The notes: generated by a model from the sequence alone, not told the origin. A stretch of 32,951 bases of DNA from Geminicoccaceae bacterium (GCA_025054575.1 JANWZN010000019.1:1-32951), one strand, 5' to 3'. Counted from the stretch's first letter, positions 1-8,792 are shown. Translations and numbers: made by a program.

Positions 1-1205
1 AGGTCGCCGAGATCGCGCTGCCCGCCTACACGGTCGCGCGCGCCAAGCTGCCGGCGGGCACCTATCGTACCGTCACCGGCCACGAGGCGCTCGCCTTCGG
101 CCTCCTCGACGGCGCGCGCAACGCCGCCCTCGAGCTCGTCTTCTGCTCCTATCCGATCACCCCGGCCTCGGGCCTCCTCCACCTCCTGGCCGGGATGCGC
201 GGCCTCGGCGTCACGACCTTCCAGGCCGAGGACGAGATCGCCGCGGTCTGCGCCGCGCTCGGCGCGTCCTATGCCGGTGCCATCGGGGTCACCGCGAGTT
301 CGGGGCCCGGCATCGCGCTCAAGACCGAGGCGATCGGCCTCGCGGTCGCGACCGAGCTGCCGCTCGTGGTGATCGACGCGCAGCGCGCCGGCCCCTCGAC
401 CGGCATGCCGACCAAGACCGAGCAGTCCGACCTTTTGCAGGCCGTCTGGGGCCGCAACGGCGACACCCCGCTCGTGGTCCTCGCTGCCGCGAGCCCGGCC
501 GACTGCTTCGTGATGGCGCGCGAGGCGATCCGCTTGGCCGTCCACCACATGACGCCCGTGATGCTGCTGACCGACGGCTTTCTCGCCAACGCGGCCGAGC
601 CCTGGCGGCTGCCCGAACTCGCTGCCGAGCCCGAATTCCCGGTCCGCTTCCACACCGACCGCGAGGGCTTCCGGCCCTATCGGCGCGACCCTCGGGGCGT
701 GCGGCCCTGGGTCGTGCCGGGCACGCCCGGCCTCGCGCACCGCATCAGCGGCCTCGAAAAAGACTACGAGACCGGCGCCATCTCCTACGATCCGGCCAAC
801 CACGCCCGGATGACCGAGGCTCGCTGGAACAAGATCCTCGCGGTCGCCGACGACATCCCGGCGCAGGCTTGCGAGCAGGGCGAACCCGGGGCCGCGCTCG
901 CGCTCGTGGGCTGGGGCAGCAGCTTCGGGCCGATCGCCGATGCGGTCGCCCGGGCCCGCGCCCGCGGCCGCGACGTGGCCCAGGTCCACCTCCGCCATCT
1001 CTGGCCGTTGCCGCGCAATCTCGGCGACCTTCTGAAGAGTTTCGGGCGGATCCTCGTGCCCGAGATGAACAAGGGCCAGTTGGCCGCCCTCTTGCGCGCC
1101 GAATACCTCGTCCCGGCCGAGCGGCTCACCAAGGTCACCGGCCGGCCGTTCACCGTCGAGGAGCTCGAGCGCGCGATCGACCGCTGCTTCGGAGAGGGTC
1201 CGTGA
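1..1205 (+). CDS. korA: 2-oxoacid:ferredoxin oxidoreductase, alpha subunit (5' partial)
   Basis: This is the C-terminal ~400 residues of the alpha subunit of a 2-oxoacid (probably 2-oxoglutarate) ferredoxin oxidoreductase. With the beta subunit it oxidatively decarboxylates a 2-oxoacid to acyl-CoA in the cytoplasm and reduces ferredoxin. The frame is open from base 3, so the true start lies outside the window; the ATG at 195 is internal. Visible family blocks are the CSYPITPASG block at about base 145, a TASSGPG loop, the RAGPSTGMPTKTEQ motif and a C-terminal VPEMNKGQL block. The missing 5' part would be the gamma-type domain that is fused to alpha in this subfamily. The stop overlaps the beta-subunit start by three bases, so the two are translationally coupled. 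Substrate is inferred: 2-oxoglutarate is the usual one for this two-subunit form, but pyruvate or branched-chain acids are not excluded. Confidence 0.9.
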   Translation, partial: VAEIALPAYTVARAKLPAGTYRTVTGHEALAFGLLDGARNAALELVFCSYPITPASGLLHLLAGMRGLGVTTFQAEDEIAAVCAALGASYAGAIGVTASSGPGIALKTEAIGLAVATELPLVVIDAQRAGPSTGMPTKTEQSDLLQAVWGRNGDTPLVVLAAASPADCFVMAREAIRLAVHHMTPVMLLTDGFLANAAEPWRLPELAAEPEFPVRFHTDREGFRPYRRDPRGVRPWVVPGTPGLAHRISGLEKDYETGAISYDPANHARMTEARWNKILAVADDIPAQACEQGEPGAALALVGWGSSFGPIADAVARARARGRDVAQVHLRHLWPLPRNLGDLLKSFGRILVPEMNKGQLAALLRAEYLVPAERLTKVTGRPFTVEELERAIDRCFGEGP

Positions 1206-2221
1206 ACGCCCCCGCCCGCACCCTGGAGCCCAAGGATTACGCCTCCGACCAGGAGGTTCGCTGGTGCCCGGGCTGCGGCGACTACGCGATCTTGAAGGCG
1301 GTCGAGAAGGCGCTGGCCGAGCTCCGGGCCGATCCCGACCGCACCGTCTTCGTCTCCGGCATCGGCTGTGCCGCCCGCTTTCCCCACTATCTCGCTACCT
1401 ACGGCTTCCACGGCATCCACGGCCGCGCGCCCGCACTCGCCACCGGGATCAAGCTCGCCAAGCCCGAGCTCGACGTCTGGGTGGTGGGCGGCGACGGCGA
1501 CATGTTGGCGATCGGCACCAACCATCTCGTCCATGCGTTGCGCCGCGACGTCGATCTCGTGATCTTGATCCTCGACAACCGGATCTACGGCCTCACCAAG
1601 GGCCAGGCCTCGCCCACCACACCCTTGGGCACGCGGACGAGCTCCACACCGCTGGGCGTGGTCGAGCGGCCGCTTTCGGCCTGCGCCTTGGCCCTTGCCG
1701 CCGGTGCCCGCTTCGTTGCGCGCGCCATCGACATCCAGCAGAAGCTGTTGCCCGAGATCCTCGTGCGCGCCCACGACCAGCCGGGTGCGGCGATGGTCGA
1801 GATCTTGCAGAACTGCGTGATCTACGCCGACGGCGCCTGGTCGCACCTGACCGAGAAGGCGGTCGCGGCCGACGCCCAGCTCCTGCTCCGCCACGGCGAG
1901 CCGCTGCTCTTTTCGGGCGGCCGCAAGGGTTTGCGTTCGGCGCGCGATCGGGTCGGCCTCGAGGTCGTCGAGGTCGGCCCGGAGGGGCCGGAAGCCGCGG
2001 GTGTGCTCCGCCACGACGAGCACGATCGCACGCTCGCGGGGCTTCTGGCGGCGCTCGAGCCGCCGATGCCGGTGGCGCTGGGCGTGCTCTACGCCGATCC
2101 CGCGGCCACGAGCTTCGAACGCGCGCTGCGCGCCCAGAACGAGGCGGCGCGCGCCCGCGACCCCGGCCTCGATCTGGCCGCGCTCATGCGGCGGGCGCCG
2201 ACCTGGGAGGTCGCGGGCTGA
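1202..2221 (+). CDS. korB: 2-oxoacid:ferredoxin oxidoreductase, beta subunit
   Basis: This is the 339-residue beta subunit of the KorAB-type oxidoreductase, which carries thiamine diphosphate and a [4Fe-4S] cluster. The CPGCGDY motif starts at Cys22, followed by the SGIGCAARFPHYL block and the GGDGDMLAIGTNH TPP/Mg site. A further conserved block is LDNRIYGLTKGQASPTT. The length fits the family. The start is GTG at 1202, overlapping the korA stop at 1203-1205. The last ~100 residues contain a poorly conserved region before the end. The gene ends exactly where the convergent rhodanese gene ends, with no base between the two stops, so no terminator space exists here. A ferredoxin-linked enzyme suggests an alternative to the NAD-linked 2-oxoglutarate dehydrogenase, but the electron acceptor is not encoded nearby. 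Confidence 0.93.
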   Translation: MNAPARTLEPKDYASDQEVRWCPGCGDYAILKAVEKALAELRADPDRTVFVSGIGCAARFPHYLATYGFHGIHGRAPALATGIKLAKPELDVWVVGGDGDMLAIGTNHLVHALRRDVDLVILILDNRIYGLTKGQASPTTPLGTRTSSTPLGVVERPLSACALALAAGARFVARAIDIQQKLLPEILVRAHDQPGAAMVEILQNCVIYADGAWSHLTEKAVAADAQLLLRHGEPLLFSGGRKGLRSARDRVGLEVVEVGPEGPEAAGVLRHDEHDRTLAGLLAALEPPMPVALGVLYADPAATSFERALRAQNEAARARDPGLDLAALMRRAPTWEVAG

Positions 2222-2581
2222 TCAGGCCGCGCGCGGCCGTTCGACCGGCAGGCCCGCCCGTCGCCAGGCGTCCATCCCGCCCGCGAGCTGCACCGCGCGC
2301 ATGCCGCGCTCGTTCAAAAAGCGCACGGCCGGGATCGAGCGATGGGCGGTCTTGCAGACCGCGACGACCTCGCTGCCGGCCGGGAGGTTCAAGGCATCGA
2401 ACCGGGCCGCGAGTTCCTGGACCGGGACGTGACGCGCCCCGGGCACCGTGCCCTCGGCCACCTCGCCCGCCGTGCGGACGTCCAGGATCACGGGCGCGCG
2501 GCCTTCGCGGATGCGGCGTGCCAGTTCCTCGGGTGCGATCTCCGGCACCCGGCCGAACGGCAACCATTGCCACCAACGCAT
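2222..2581 (-). CDS. single-domain rhodanese-like protein
   Basis: A 119-residue cytoplasmic protein consisting of one rhodanese domain, the family that transfers sulfane sulfur through a persulfide on its catalytic cysteine. The ILDVRTAGEVAEG block (residues ~32-44), the GARHVPVQEL block (48-57) and the active-site loop VAVCKTAHRS with Cys76 are all present. The C-terminal LAGGMDAWRRAGLPV motif is typical. A Trp-rich N-terminus (MRWWQWLPFG) could be a membrane-associating stub, but it is too short for a confident membrane segment. The start at 2581 has no clear Shine-Dalgarno sequence. The gene is convergent with korB and lies just downstream of tRNA-Pro on the same strand. Physiological sulfur donor and acceptor cannot be told from sequence. 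Confidence 0.87.
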   Translation of the reverse strand: MRWWQWLPFGRVPEIAPEELARRIREGRAPVILDVRTAGEVAEGTVPGARHVPVQELAARFDALNLPAGSEVVAVCKTAHRSIPAVRFLNERGMRAVQLAGGMDAWRRAGLPVERPRAA

Positions 2582-2603
2582 GCGTCACCGGGAGAAGAGC
2601 AGA

Positions 2604-2680
2604 TGGTCGGAGCGGCGTGATTCGAACACGCGACCCCTGCCTCCCGAAAGCAGTGCTCTACCAGGCTGAGCTACGCTCCG
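2604..2680 (-). tRNA. tRNA-Pro (anticodon CGG)
   Basis: Read on the minus strand, positions 2680 to 2604 fold as a complete tRNA. The acceptor stem is CGGAGCG/CGCTCCG, the D-loop contains AGCCTGGTAGAG, and the anticodon stem CTGCT/GGCAG encloses the loop TTCGGGA. The T-arm reads GCGTG-TTCGAAT-CACGC. The anticodon is CGG, reading CCG, and the AGCCTGGTAG and GGGGTC features are those of bacterial tRNA-Pro. The 3' CCA is encoded at 2604-2606. CCG is a frequent proline codon in this GC-rich window, so this isoacceptor is expected to be heavily used. Confidence 0.95.
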
Positions 2681-2756
2681 ACCGGGGCCGAGCGGGGAGA
2701 TAATCGGCTCCGGCCCGGTCCGCAAGCCCGCAGGCCGGCGCCGTCGTCGCGGTCGC

Positions 2757-3770
2757 TCAATAGGCCCGGTGGACGCAGAAATCGACGAGGCCCGCAAGCG
2801 CGTCGCGCGCGGGCGAGCGCGGGAAGATCGAAAGCGCCTCCTTGGCGGTGCGGCCATAGGCCTCGGCCCGCGCGATCGTGGCCTCGATCGCGCGATGGCG
2901 GGCCAAGATCCGCTGCGCTTCGACGAGATCGGCCTCGCTCTGCTCGACCTTCTCGAGCGTGCGCCGCCAGAACGCCCGCTCCCGCTCGTCGCCCTTGGAA
3001 AAGGCCACGAGGATGGGCAGGGTGATCTTGCCCTCGCGGAAATCGTCGCCCACCGCCTTGCCGAGCTCGGCCTCGCGCGCGCTGTAATCGAGCGCGTCGT
3101 CGATCAGCTGGAAGGCCACGCCGAGCGCCTCGCCGTAAGCCCGCAGCGCCAGTCGCTCCGCCCGCGGCCGGCCGGCCACGGCCGCACCCAGTTCGCACGC
3201 CGCCCGGAAGAGCGCCGCGGTCTTGCCGGTGATCATCGCGAGATAGGCTTCTTCGCTCGTCCCGGTGTCGTTGGCGGTCACGAGCTGCTGGACCTCGCCT
3301 TCCGCGATCTCGGCCGAGGCGTCGGCGAGGATGCCCAGGACCTCGAGATGGCCGACCGAGACCAGGAGTTGAAAGGCCCGGCTGAACAGGAAATCGCCCA
3401 CCAGCACCGGGGCCTTGTTGCCCCAGAGCGCGTTGGCACTCGCTCGGCCGCGGCGCAGCTCGCTGTCGTCGACCACGTCGTCGTGCAGGAGCGTGGCGGT
3501 GTGGATGAACTCGACCGCGGTCGCGAGCGCTACGTGATCCTCGCCCGGATAGCCGCACAGCCGGGCAGAGAGCAGCGCCAGCATCGGCCGGATCCGCTTG
3601 CCGCCGGCTGCGATCAGATGCCGCGCCAGCTCGGGGATGAGCGCCACCTCGCTCTGCAGCTTCTCGAGGATCAGCCGATTGACCCGCGCCATGTCCTCGG
3701 CGACCAGCGCCTGGGCCTGTTCGAGTGCCGAGCGCACCGGCTCGTCGCGCTGTGCTGCTGCCACCGACAC
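2757..3770 (-). CDS. ispB: long-chain polyprenyl diphosphate synthase (octaprenyl-type)
   Basis: This 337-residue trans-prenyltransferase adds isopentenyl units to farnesyl diphosphate to build the ubiquinone side chain. Family motifs are GGKRIRP (56-62), the first Asp-rich motif DDVVD (97-101) followed by DSELRRG, and the second Asp-rich motif DDALD (224-228) in QLIDDALDY. No bulky aromatic residue immediately precedes the first Asp motif (sequence TLLHDD), which favours a long product, though chain length is inference. I chose GTG at 3770 because GAGGGAG lies about seven bases upstream; an upstream ATG at 3947 would overlap the divergent methyltransferase gene by ~100 bases and adds unconserved residues. 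The IspA gene at 22427-23350 would supply the C15 allylic substrate. Confidence 0.92.
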   Translation of the reverse strand: MSVAAAQRDEPVRSALEQAQALVAEDMARVNRLILEKLQSEVALIPELARHLIAAGGKRIRPMLALLSARLCGYPGEDHVALATAVEFIHTATLLHDDVVDDSELRRGRASANALWGNKAPVLVGDFLFSRAFQLLVSVGHLEVLGILADASAEIAEGEVQQLVTANDTGTSEEAYLAMITGKTAALFRAACELGAAVAGRPRAERLALRAYGEALGVAFQLIDDALDYSAREAELGKAVGDDFREGKITLPILVAFSKGDERERAFWRRTLEKVEQSEADLVEAQRILARHRAIEATIARAEAYGRTAKEALSIFPRSPARDALAGLVDFCVHRAY

Positions 3771-3846
3771 GCGGCGTCTCCCTCGACCCGGCCGCCCGCT
3801 CGGGTCATGTTGCCGCTCACTTAGAGCCCGTCGGAGCCCCTGGCAA

Positions 3847-4620
3847 ATGTGCCCGGTCAGCGCAGTGGCGAGCCCGGCCACGGCCGAACCCGCGACCACG
3901 ATCGACCCGCTCTTGGGCGGGCGGGTGCGGCTGTTGCAGCCGCGCACCGGCTACCGCGTCGCGATCGACCCCGTGCTGTTGGCGGCCGCGGTCGGGGCAA
4001 GGGCCGGCGAGCACGTGCTCGATGCCGGCTGCGGCACCGGTGCCGCCGCCCGCTGCCTCGCCGCGCGCTCGCCCGAGGTCCGCGTGGTCGGCCTCGAGCG
4101 CGATCCCGAGAGTGCCGCGCTCGCGCGCGCGAGCGTCGCCCTCAACCGCCTCGAGGGCCGGGTCCGCATCCTCGAGGGCGATCTCGGAAGACCACCGCGC
4201 GAGCTCCGCGCCACGGGCTTCGCTTGGGTGATGAGCAACCCGCCCTTCCACGAACCGGGCCGCACCGAGCCGCCTGCGGACGGGAGCCGGCAGCGGGCGC
4301 GGCTCGAGAGCCTGCCGCTCGAGCGCTGGATCGCCGCCTGCCTCGCGCGGCTCGCCCCGGGCGGCCGGCTCGTGCTGATCCATCGCGCCGATCGTCTCGA
4401 TGCGATCCTGGCGAGCCTCGCCGGGCGGGCGGGTGCGATCGACATCTTTCCGCTGTGGCCCAAGCCCGGGCGACCGGCCGGCCGGGTGCTCGTGCGCGCC
4501 CGCAAGGGCAGCCGCGCGCCGGCGCGGCTGTTGCCGGGTCTCGTCTTGCACCGCGCGGATGGCACCTATACCGAGGCCGCGGAATCGATCCTGCGCGGAG
4601 CCCAGCCCCTGCCATGGTGA
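3847..4620 (+). CDS. TrmN6-like N6-adenine methyltransferase (tRNA1(Val) family)
   Basis: A 257-residue class I SAM-dependent methyltransferase. Motif I is VLDAGCGTGAAA at about residues 58-69, the acidic motif II loop is VVGLERD, and the catalytic motif IV is NPPF in MSNPPFHEPG, typical of enzymes that methylate the exocyclic N6 of adenine. The N-terminal GGRVRLLQPRTGYRVAIDPVLLAAAV is a hallmark of the TrmN6/YfiC-type proteins, which modify A37 of tRNA1(Val). The start is ATG at 3847, 76 bases from the divergent polyprenyl synthase start, so both promoters must be in that short gap. The 3' end overlaps the downstream peptidase start, giving translational coupling. The RNA substrate is inferred from the family, and other N6-methyl targets remain possible. 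Confidence 0.85.
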   Translation: MCPVSAVASPATAEPATTIDPLLGGRVRLLQPRTGYRVAIDPVLLAAAVGARAGEHVLDAGCGTGAAARCLAARSPEVRVVGLERDPESAALARASVALNRLEGRVRILEGDLGRPPRELRATGFAWVMSNPPFHEPGRTEPPADGSRQRARLESLPLERWIAACLARLAPGGRLVLIHRADRLDAILASLAGRAGAIDIFPLWPKPGRPAGRVLVRARKGSRAPARLLPGLVLHRADGTYTEAAESILRGAQPLPW

Positions 4621-5471
4621 AGGCGAGCACGAGCTCGGCACCGGCCGAGCGTCCCTGGTGGGCGTTCTGGCGGCGGCCGCAGATCGTGCCGGCGATCCGG
4701 CTCTCGGGCGTGATCGGCAATCTGCCGTTGCGCGGCGCCGGGCTCGCGCTTTCCGGGCTCGAGCGGGCGATCGATCAGGCCTTCGCGGTCAAGCGGGCCC
4801 CCGCGGTCGCCCTGATCGTCAACAGCCCGGGCGGCTCGGCCGCGCAGTCGGCGCTGCTCGCGCAGCGGATCCGCCGGCTCGCCGAGCAGAAAGGGCGCCC
4901 GGTGATCGCCTTCGTCGAGGACGTCGCCGCCTCGGGCGGCTACTGGCTCGCCACCGCTGCCGACGAAATCGTGGTCGAGGCGACCTCGATCCTGGGCTCG
5001 ATCGGGGTGATCAGCGCCGGCTTCGGCTTCGGGGAGGCGATCGCTCGGCTCGGGATCGAGCGGCGCGTCCACACCGCGGGCGCCCGCAAGAGCTTCTTGG
5101 ACCCGTTCCGTCCCGAGCGGCCCGAGGATCTCGAGCTGTTGCGCGAGCTCCAGAGCTCGATCCACGAGCGCTTCAAAGAACAGGTGCGGACCCGCCGCGC
5201 CGGCAAGCTCAAAGCCCCGGAAGAGGAGCTCTTCGACGGCCGGGTCTGGATCGGGACACGCGCGGTCGAGCTCGGCCTCGCCGATGCGGTGGGCGAGCCG
5301 CGCGCCTTCCTCGAGGAGCGCTTCGGCCCCGATGTCGTGCTGCGCGTCGTCAACCAGCCGCGCCGGCGGCTGGTCGAGCGGCTGGGCCTCGGGACGCTCG
5401 CGGCCGAGGCGGCGGTCGAGACCTTGGCGCTCCTCGAAGAGCGGGCCATGTTGCGAAGGCTCGGTCTCTGA
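4614..5471 (+). CDS. S49 family serine peptidase (SppA/SohB-like)
   Basis: A 285-residue single-domain S49 peptidase, the family that degrades cleaved signal peptides or membrane-protein fragments with a Ser-Lys dyad. The nucleophile is Ser107 in DVAASGGYWLA and the likely base is Lys159 in GARKSFLDPF. The VNSPGGSAAQS block (70-80) and the ILGSIGVISAG block are also typical. The protein lacks the N-terminal transmembrane segment of classical SppA; its N-terminus is short and Trp-rich (WWAFW), so it may be peripheral to the membrane. The start is ATG at 4614, overlapping the preceding stop by seven bases. Length suits the short, one-domain form found in many proteobacteria rather than the duplicated E. 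coli SppA. The in vivo substrate is unknown. Confidence 0.88.
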   Translation: MVKASTSSAPAERPWWAFWRRPQIVPAIRLSGVIGNLPLRGAGLALSGLERAIDQAFAVKRAPAVALIVNSPGGSAAQSALLAQRIRRLAEQKGRPVIAFVEDVAASGGYWLATAADEIVVEATSILGSIGVISAGFGFGEAIARLGIERRVHTAGARKSFLDPFRPERPEDLELLRELQSSIHERFKEQVRTRRAGKLKAPEEELFDGRVWIGTRAVELGLADAVGEPRAFLEERFGPDVVLRVVNQPRRRLVERLGLGTLAAEAAVETLALLEERAMLRRLGL

Positions 5472-5486
5472 GCGCGGGAAGCGGCG

Positions 5487-5738
5487 ATGTTCACCTTGAG
5501 CTTCGGCAAGATCCTGGTCGTCGTCCTGGTGATCGTCGCCGCCTGGAAGGGCCTGCGCCTCTTGGGCGCGCTGCAGAAGAAGCTCGAGCAGGCGCAGCGC
5601 CAGCCACCCGCACCCACAGCCGGGTCGGGCAGGGCCACGGAGACGACCGACCTCGTGCAATGCCCGCGCTGCGGTACCTGGGTTCCCAACGGCACCTGGT
5701 GCCCGAGCGTGGACGAGTGCCGGATCCGGCGAACCTGA
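5487..5738 (+). CDS. small membrane protein with C-terminal zinc ribbon
   Basis: An 83-residue protein I cannot name. Residues 1-20 contain a strongly hydrophobic segment (KILVVVLVIVAAW) likely to span the inner membrane. A Lys/Gln-rich linker and a Pro/Ala-rich stretch follow, then a cysteine cluster: CPRCGTWVP at 59-67, Cys72 and Cys78, which together could bind one zinc ion. The ATG at 5487 starts 15 bases after the peptidase stop with a weak GGGAAG site upstream, so it is probably co-transcribed with the methyltransferase and peptidase genes. The neat coding density, fixed spacing and paired cysteines argue that it is real. Small anchors with such ribbons occur next to peptidases in alphaproteobacteria, but no function can be assigned here. 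Confidence 0.75.
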   Translation: MFTLSFGKILVVVLVIVAAWKGLRLLGALQKKLEQAQRQPPAPTAGSGRATETTDLVQCPRCGTWVPNGTWCPSVDECRIRRT

Positions 5739-5824
5739 ACGCCGCACCCGCCTTGACCCGGCTCCGCGGCGCCTTCTAGAGCGTGTGCACCGCAACACGA
5801 GGCCAGCCGAAACCGAGCGCCGAC

Positions 5825-6700
5825 GTGGCCCACCACCGCCCGCCGAGCTTCCAGGACCTCATCCTGCGCCTCCAACATTTCTGGAGCGAGCGCGGCTGCC
5901 TGATCCTGCAGCCCTACGACATGGAGGTGGGCGCAGGCACCTTCCATCCGGCGACGACCTTGCGGGCCCTCGGGCCCGAGCCCTGGAAGGCGGCTTACGT
6001 CCAGCCCTCGCGGCGACCGACCGACGGCCGTTACGGCGAGAACCCCAACCGGCTCCAGCATTATTACCAGTTCCAGGTGATCTTGAAGCCCTCGCCGCCC
6101 GATCTCCAGGAGATCTACCTCGACAGCCTGTTGGCCCTCGGGATCGATCCGAGTCTGCACGACATCCGCTTCGTCGAGGACGATTGGGAGAGCCCGACGC
6201 TGGGTGCCTGGGGCCTGGGCTGGGAGGTCTGGTGCGACGGCATGGAGGTCACCCAGTTCACCTATTTCCAGCAGGTGGGCGGGATCGACTGCCGGCCGGT
6301 CTCGGGCGAGCTCACTTATGGCCTCGAGCGGCTCGCCATGTACGTCCAGGGCATCGAGAACGTCTACGAGCTCGACTTCAACGGAGCCGGCGTCACCTAC
6401 GGCGAGGTGTTCCTCGAGGCCGAGCGCCAATATTCCGCCCACAATTTCGAGCACGCGACCGTCGAGCGGCTGTTCCGCCATTTCGAGGACGCCGAGGCCG
6501 AGTGCCGCCATCTCTTGCACCATCGCCTGCCGCTGCCGGCCTATGATCAGTGCTTGAAGGCGAGTCACCTGTTCAACCTCTTGGACGCGCGCGGGGCGAT
6601 CAGCGTGGCCGAGCGGCAGGCTTTCATCGGCCGGGTCCGCGCGCTCGCCAAGGCCTGTTGCGAGGCCTGGCTCGAGCGGGCGGGGCGGGGGGCGGGCTGA
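5825..6700 (+). CDS. glyQ: glycine--tRNA ligase, alpha subunit
   Basis: The catalytic alpha subunit of the bacterial alpha2beta2 glycyl-tRNA synthetase, about 291 residues. It is recognised by [13 protein letters not shown] near the N-terminus, [16 protein letters not shown], the class II motif region around [16 protein letters not shown] and the [14 protein letters not shown] block. The start is uncertain: GTG at 5825 gives the usual family N-terminus, while GTG at 5783 would add 14 unconserved residues, and neither has a strong ribosome-binding site. The gene precedes glyS by only four bases, so the two subunits are co-translated. It forms glycyl-adenylate and charges tRNA-Gly together with GlyS in the cytoplasm. 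Confidence 0.96.
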   Translation: MAHHRPPSFQDLILRLQHFWSERGCLILQPYDMEVGAGTFHPATTLRALGPEPWKAAYVQPSRRPTDGRYGENPNRLQHYYQFQVILKPSPPDLQEIYLDSLLALGIDPSLHDIRFVEDDWESPTLGAWGLGWEVWCDGMEVTQFTYFQQVGGIDCRPVSGELTYGLERLAMYVQGIENVYELDFNGAGVTYGEVFLEAERQYSAHNFEHATVERLFRHFEDAEAECRHLLHHRLPLPAYDQCLKASHLFNLLDARGAISVAERQAFIGRVRALAKACCEAWLERAGRGAG

Positions 6701-6704
6701 GCCC

Positions 6705-8792
6705 ATGGCCGAGCTCCTGCTCGAGCTCTTCGCCGAGGAGATGCCGGCGCGCATGCAGGAGCGAGCACGCGCCGATCTCGCGCAGCTGTTGCGCGGCCTC
6801 TTCGCCGATGCCGGGCTCGCGCATGCCGAGCCCGTTCGCACCTTCGCCACCCCGCAGCGGCTCGTGGCCGTGGTCGAGGGCCTGCCACAGCACCAGCCGG
6901 ATCGGCTGAGCGAACGGCGCGGCCCGCGCGAGGACGCGCCCGTGGCCGCGATCGAGGGCTTCAAGCGCGCGCTGCCGGCCGAGGGTGTCACCGTCGAGGT
7001 CCGCGAAGAGAAGAAGGGCAGGGTGCTCTGGGCGATCGTCCGCGAGCCCGGGATCGCCACGCGCGAGCTCTTGGCCGCCCGGCTGCCCGAGCTCCTGGCC
7101 CGCTTCCCATGGCCCAAGTCCATGCGCTGGGGCACGGGCGAAGCCCGCTGGGTGCGGCCCTTGCGCTCGATCCTCTGCCTCTTCGACGGCGAGCCCGTGC
7201 CCTTCGCCTTCGCGGGCATCGAGAGCGGGACGACGACCCGCGGCCATCGCTTCCACGCCCCCGCTCCGTTGCGCCCCAAGAGCTTCGCCGAGTACGAGCG
7301 GGCGCTCTTCGGCGCGCGCGTGGTCCTCGATCCGGCCGAACGGCGGCGGCGCATCGTCGAGGGGGCCGAGCGGCTCGCGGCCGCCGAGGGCCTGCGTCTC
7401 GTGCCGGACGAGGCGCTCGTCGAGGAGATCGTGGGCCTGGTCGAATGGCCGGTCCCGCTCCTGGGTCGCATCGACCCCGCCTTCATGGACATTCCGAGCG
7501 AGGTCCTGGTGCTGACCATGCGCCAGAACCAGCGCTACTTGGCTCTCGAGAGCGAGGACGGCCGGCTCGCGCCCTGCTTCGTCCTCGTCGCCAACATCGA
7601 GGCCCGCGACGGCGGGTCCGCGATCGTCGCCGGCAACGAGCGCGTCTTGCGGGCGCGGCTGTGGGACGCCCGCTTCTTCTGGGAGCAGGACAAGAAACAC
7701 AGCCTCGAGAGCCGGCTGCCCAAGCTCGCGGGCATGGTCTTCCACGAAAAGCTCGGCAGCCAGGGCGAGCGGGTCGAGCGGCTCGTCGCCCTCGCCGGCT
7801 TCTTGTGCGCCTTCGTCCCCGGTGCCGACCGGATCTCGAGCGAGCGCGCCGCCCTTCTCGCCAAGGCCGACCTCGTGAGCGGGATGGTGGGCGAATTCCC
7901 CGAGCTGCAGGGGATCATGGGCGGCCATTACGCCCGGGTGCAGGGCGAGCCCGAGGCGATCGCCCGGGCGATCGCCGAGCACTACGCCCCCAAGGGGCCC
8001 GAGGATCGCTGCCCGAGCGCGCCCACGAGCGTGGTCGTGGCCCTGGCCGACCGGCTCGACCATCTCGTGGGCTTCTTCGCAGCCGGGATCCGGCCGACCG
8101 GAACCAAGGATCCCTTCGCGCTGCGTCGGGCCGCGCTCGGCATCATTCGCCTTCTGAGCGAGAACCGGCTGCGGCTGCCGCTGCGGCGGGCGTTCGAGGC
8201 GGTCCTCGAGGGCTACGGCGCCCGCTTCGCCGAGGTCGACCGCGCGGCCCTCGCGGACGAGCTCCTCCGCTTCTTGGCCGATCGGCTGGTCGTCCATTTG
8301 CGCGCCGAGGGTGTCCGCCACGACCACATCGCAGCCGTGCTGGCGGTCGGGCTCGACGACGATCTCGTCCGCCTGCAGGCCCGGGTCGCGGCCCTGCGCG
8401 CCTTCCTCGAGAGCGAGGACGGCCGCAATCTGCTCTCCGGCTATCGCCGTGCCGCCAACATCGTGGCGATCGAGGAGCGCAAGGACGGCCGCTCGTATCG
8501 CGGCGAGCCCTCGCGCGCGCTTTTGCGCTCGGCCGAGGAAATGACACTGTTCGACGCGCTCGAGGCCGCGAGCCCGCGCATCGCCACGGCCCTTGCGGCC
8601 GAGGACTGGGCCGGTGCCATGGCGGCGCTTGCGGCCCTGCGGCGGCCGATCGACGCCTTCTTCGATCGGGTCATGGTCAACGCGCCCGAGCCCGAGCTGC
8701 GCGTCAACCGATTGTTCATGCTCGCGCGGATACGCTCGGCCTTGGGCGAGGTGGCGGACTTCGCGCTGATCGAGGAGCCGGGGCGGGCCTGA
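6705..8792 (+). CDS. glyS: glycine--tRNA ligase, beta subunit
   Basis: The 695-residue beta subunit, which carries the tRNA-recognition parts of the heterotetramer. It begins AELLLELFAEEMPARMQ, a family signature, and shows the RWGTGEARWVRPLRSILCLFDG block, the LTMRQNQRYLALE block, and the GIRPTGTKDPFALRRAALGIIRLL block. The C-terminus has a DALR-like anticodon-binding helical domain ending FFDRVMVNAPEPELRVNRLFML. The ATG at 6705 follows the glyQ stop by four bases. Length is normal and the frame is unbroken. It probably shares a transcript with glyQ and possibly ppdK, which begins 44 bases after its stop. Confidence 0.96.
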   Translation: MAELLLELFAEEMPARMQERARADLAQLLRGLFADAGLAHAEPVRTFATPQRLVAVVEGLPQHQPDRLSERRGPREDAPVAAIEGFKRALPAEGVTVEVREEKKGRVLWAIVREPGIATRELLAARLPELLARFPWPKSMRWGTGEARWVRPLRSILCLFDGEPVPFAFAGIESGTTTRGHRFHAPAPLRPKSFAEYERALFGARVVLDPAERRRRIVEGAERLAAAEGLRLVPDEALVEEIVGLVEWPVPLLGRIDPAFMDIPSEVLVLTMRQNQRYLALESEDGRLAPCFVLVANIEARDGGSAIVAGNERVLRARLWDARFFWEQDKKHSLESRLPKLAGMVFHEKLGSQGERVERLVALAGFLCAFVPGADRISSERAALLAKADLVSGMVGEFPELQGIMGGHYARVQGEPEAIARAIAEHYAPKGPEDRCPSAPTSVVVALADRLDHLVGFFAAGIRPTGTKDPFALRRAALGIIRLLSENRLRLPLRRAFEAVLEGYGARFAEVDRAALADELLRFLADRLVVHLRAEGVRHDHIAAVLAVGLDDDLVRLQARVAALRAFLESEDGRNLLSGYRRAANIVAIEERKDGRSYRGEPSRALLRSAEEMTLFDALEAASPRIATALAAEDWAGAMAALAALRRPIDAFFDRVMVNAPEPELRVNRLFMLARIRSALGEVADFALIEEPGRA

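Noticed and set aside
2680-2720. Imperfect hairpin between the polyprenyl synthase gene and tRNA-Pro, possibly a terminator.
   Set aside because: The stem needs two bulges, has no T-run and includes the first base of the tRNA, so it is not supportable.
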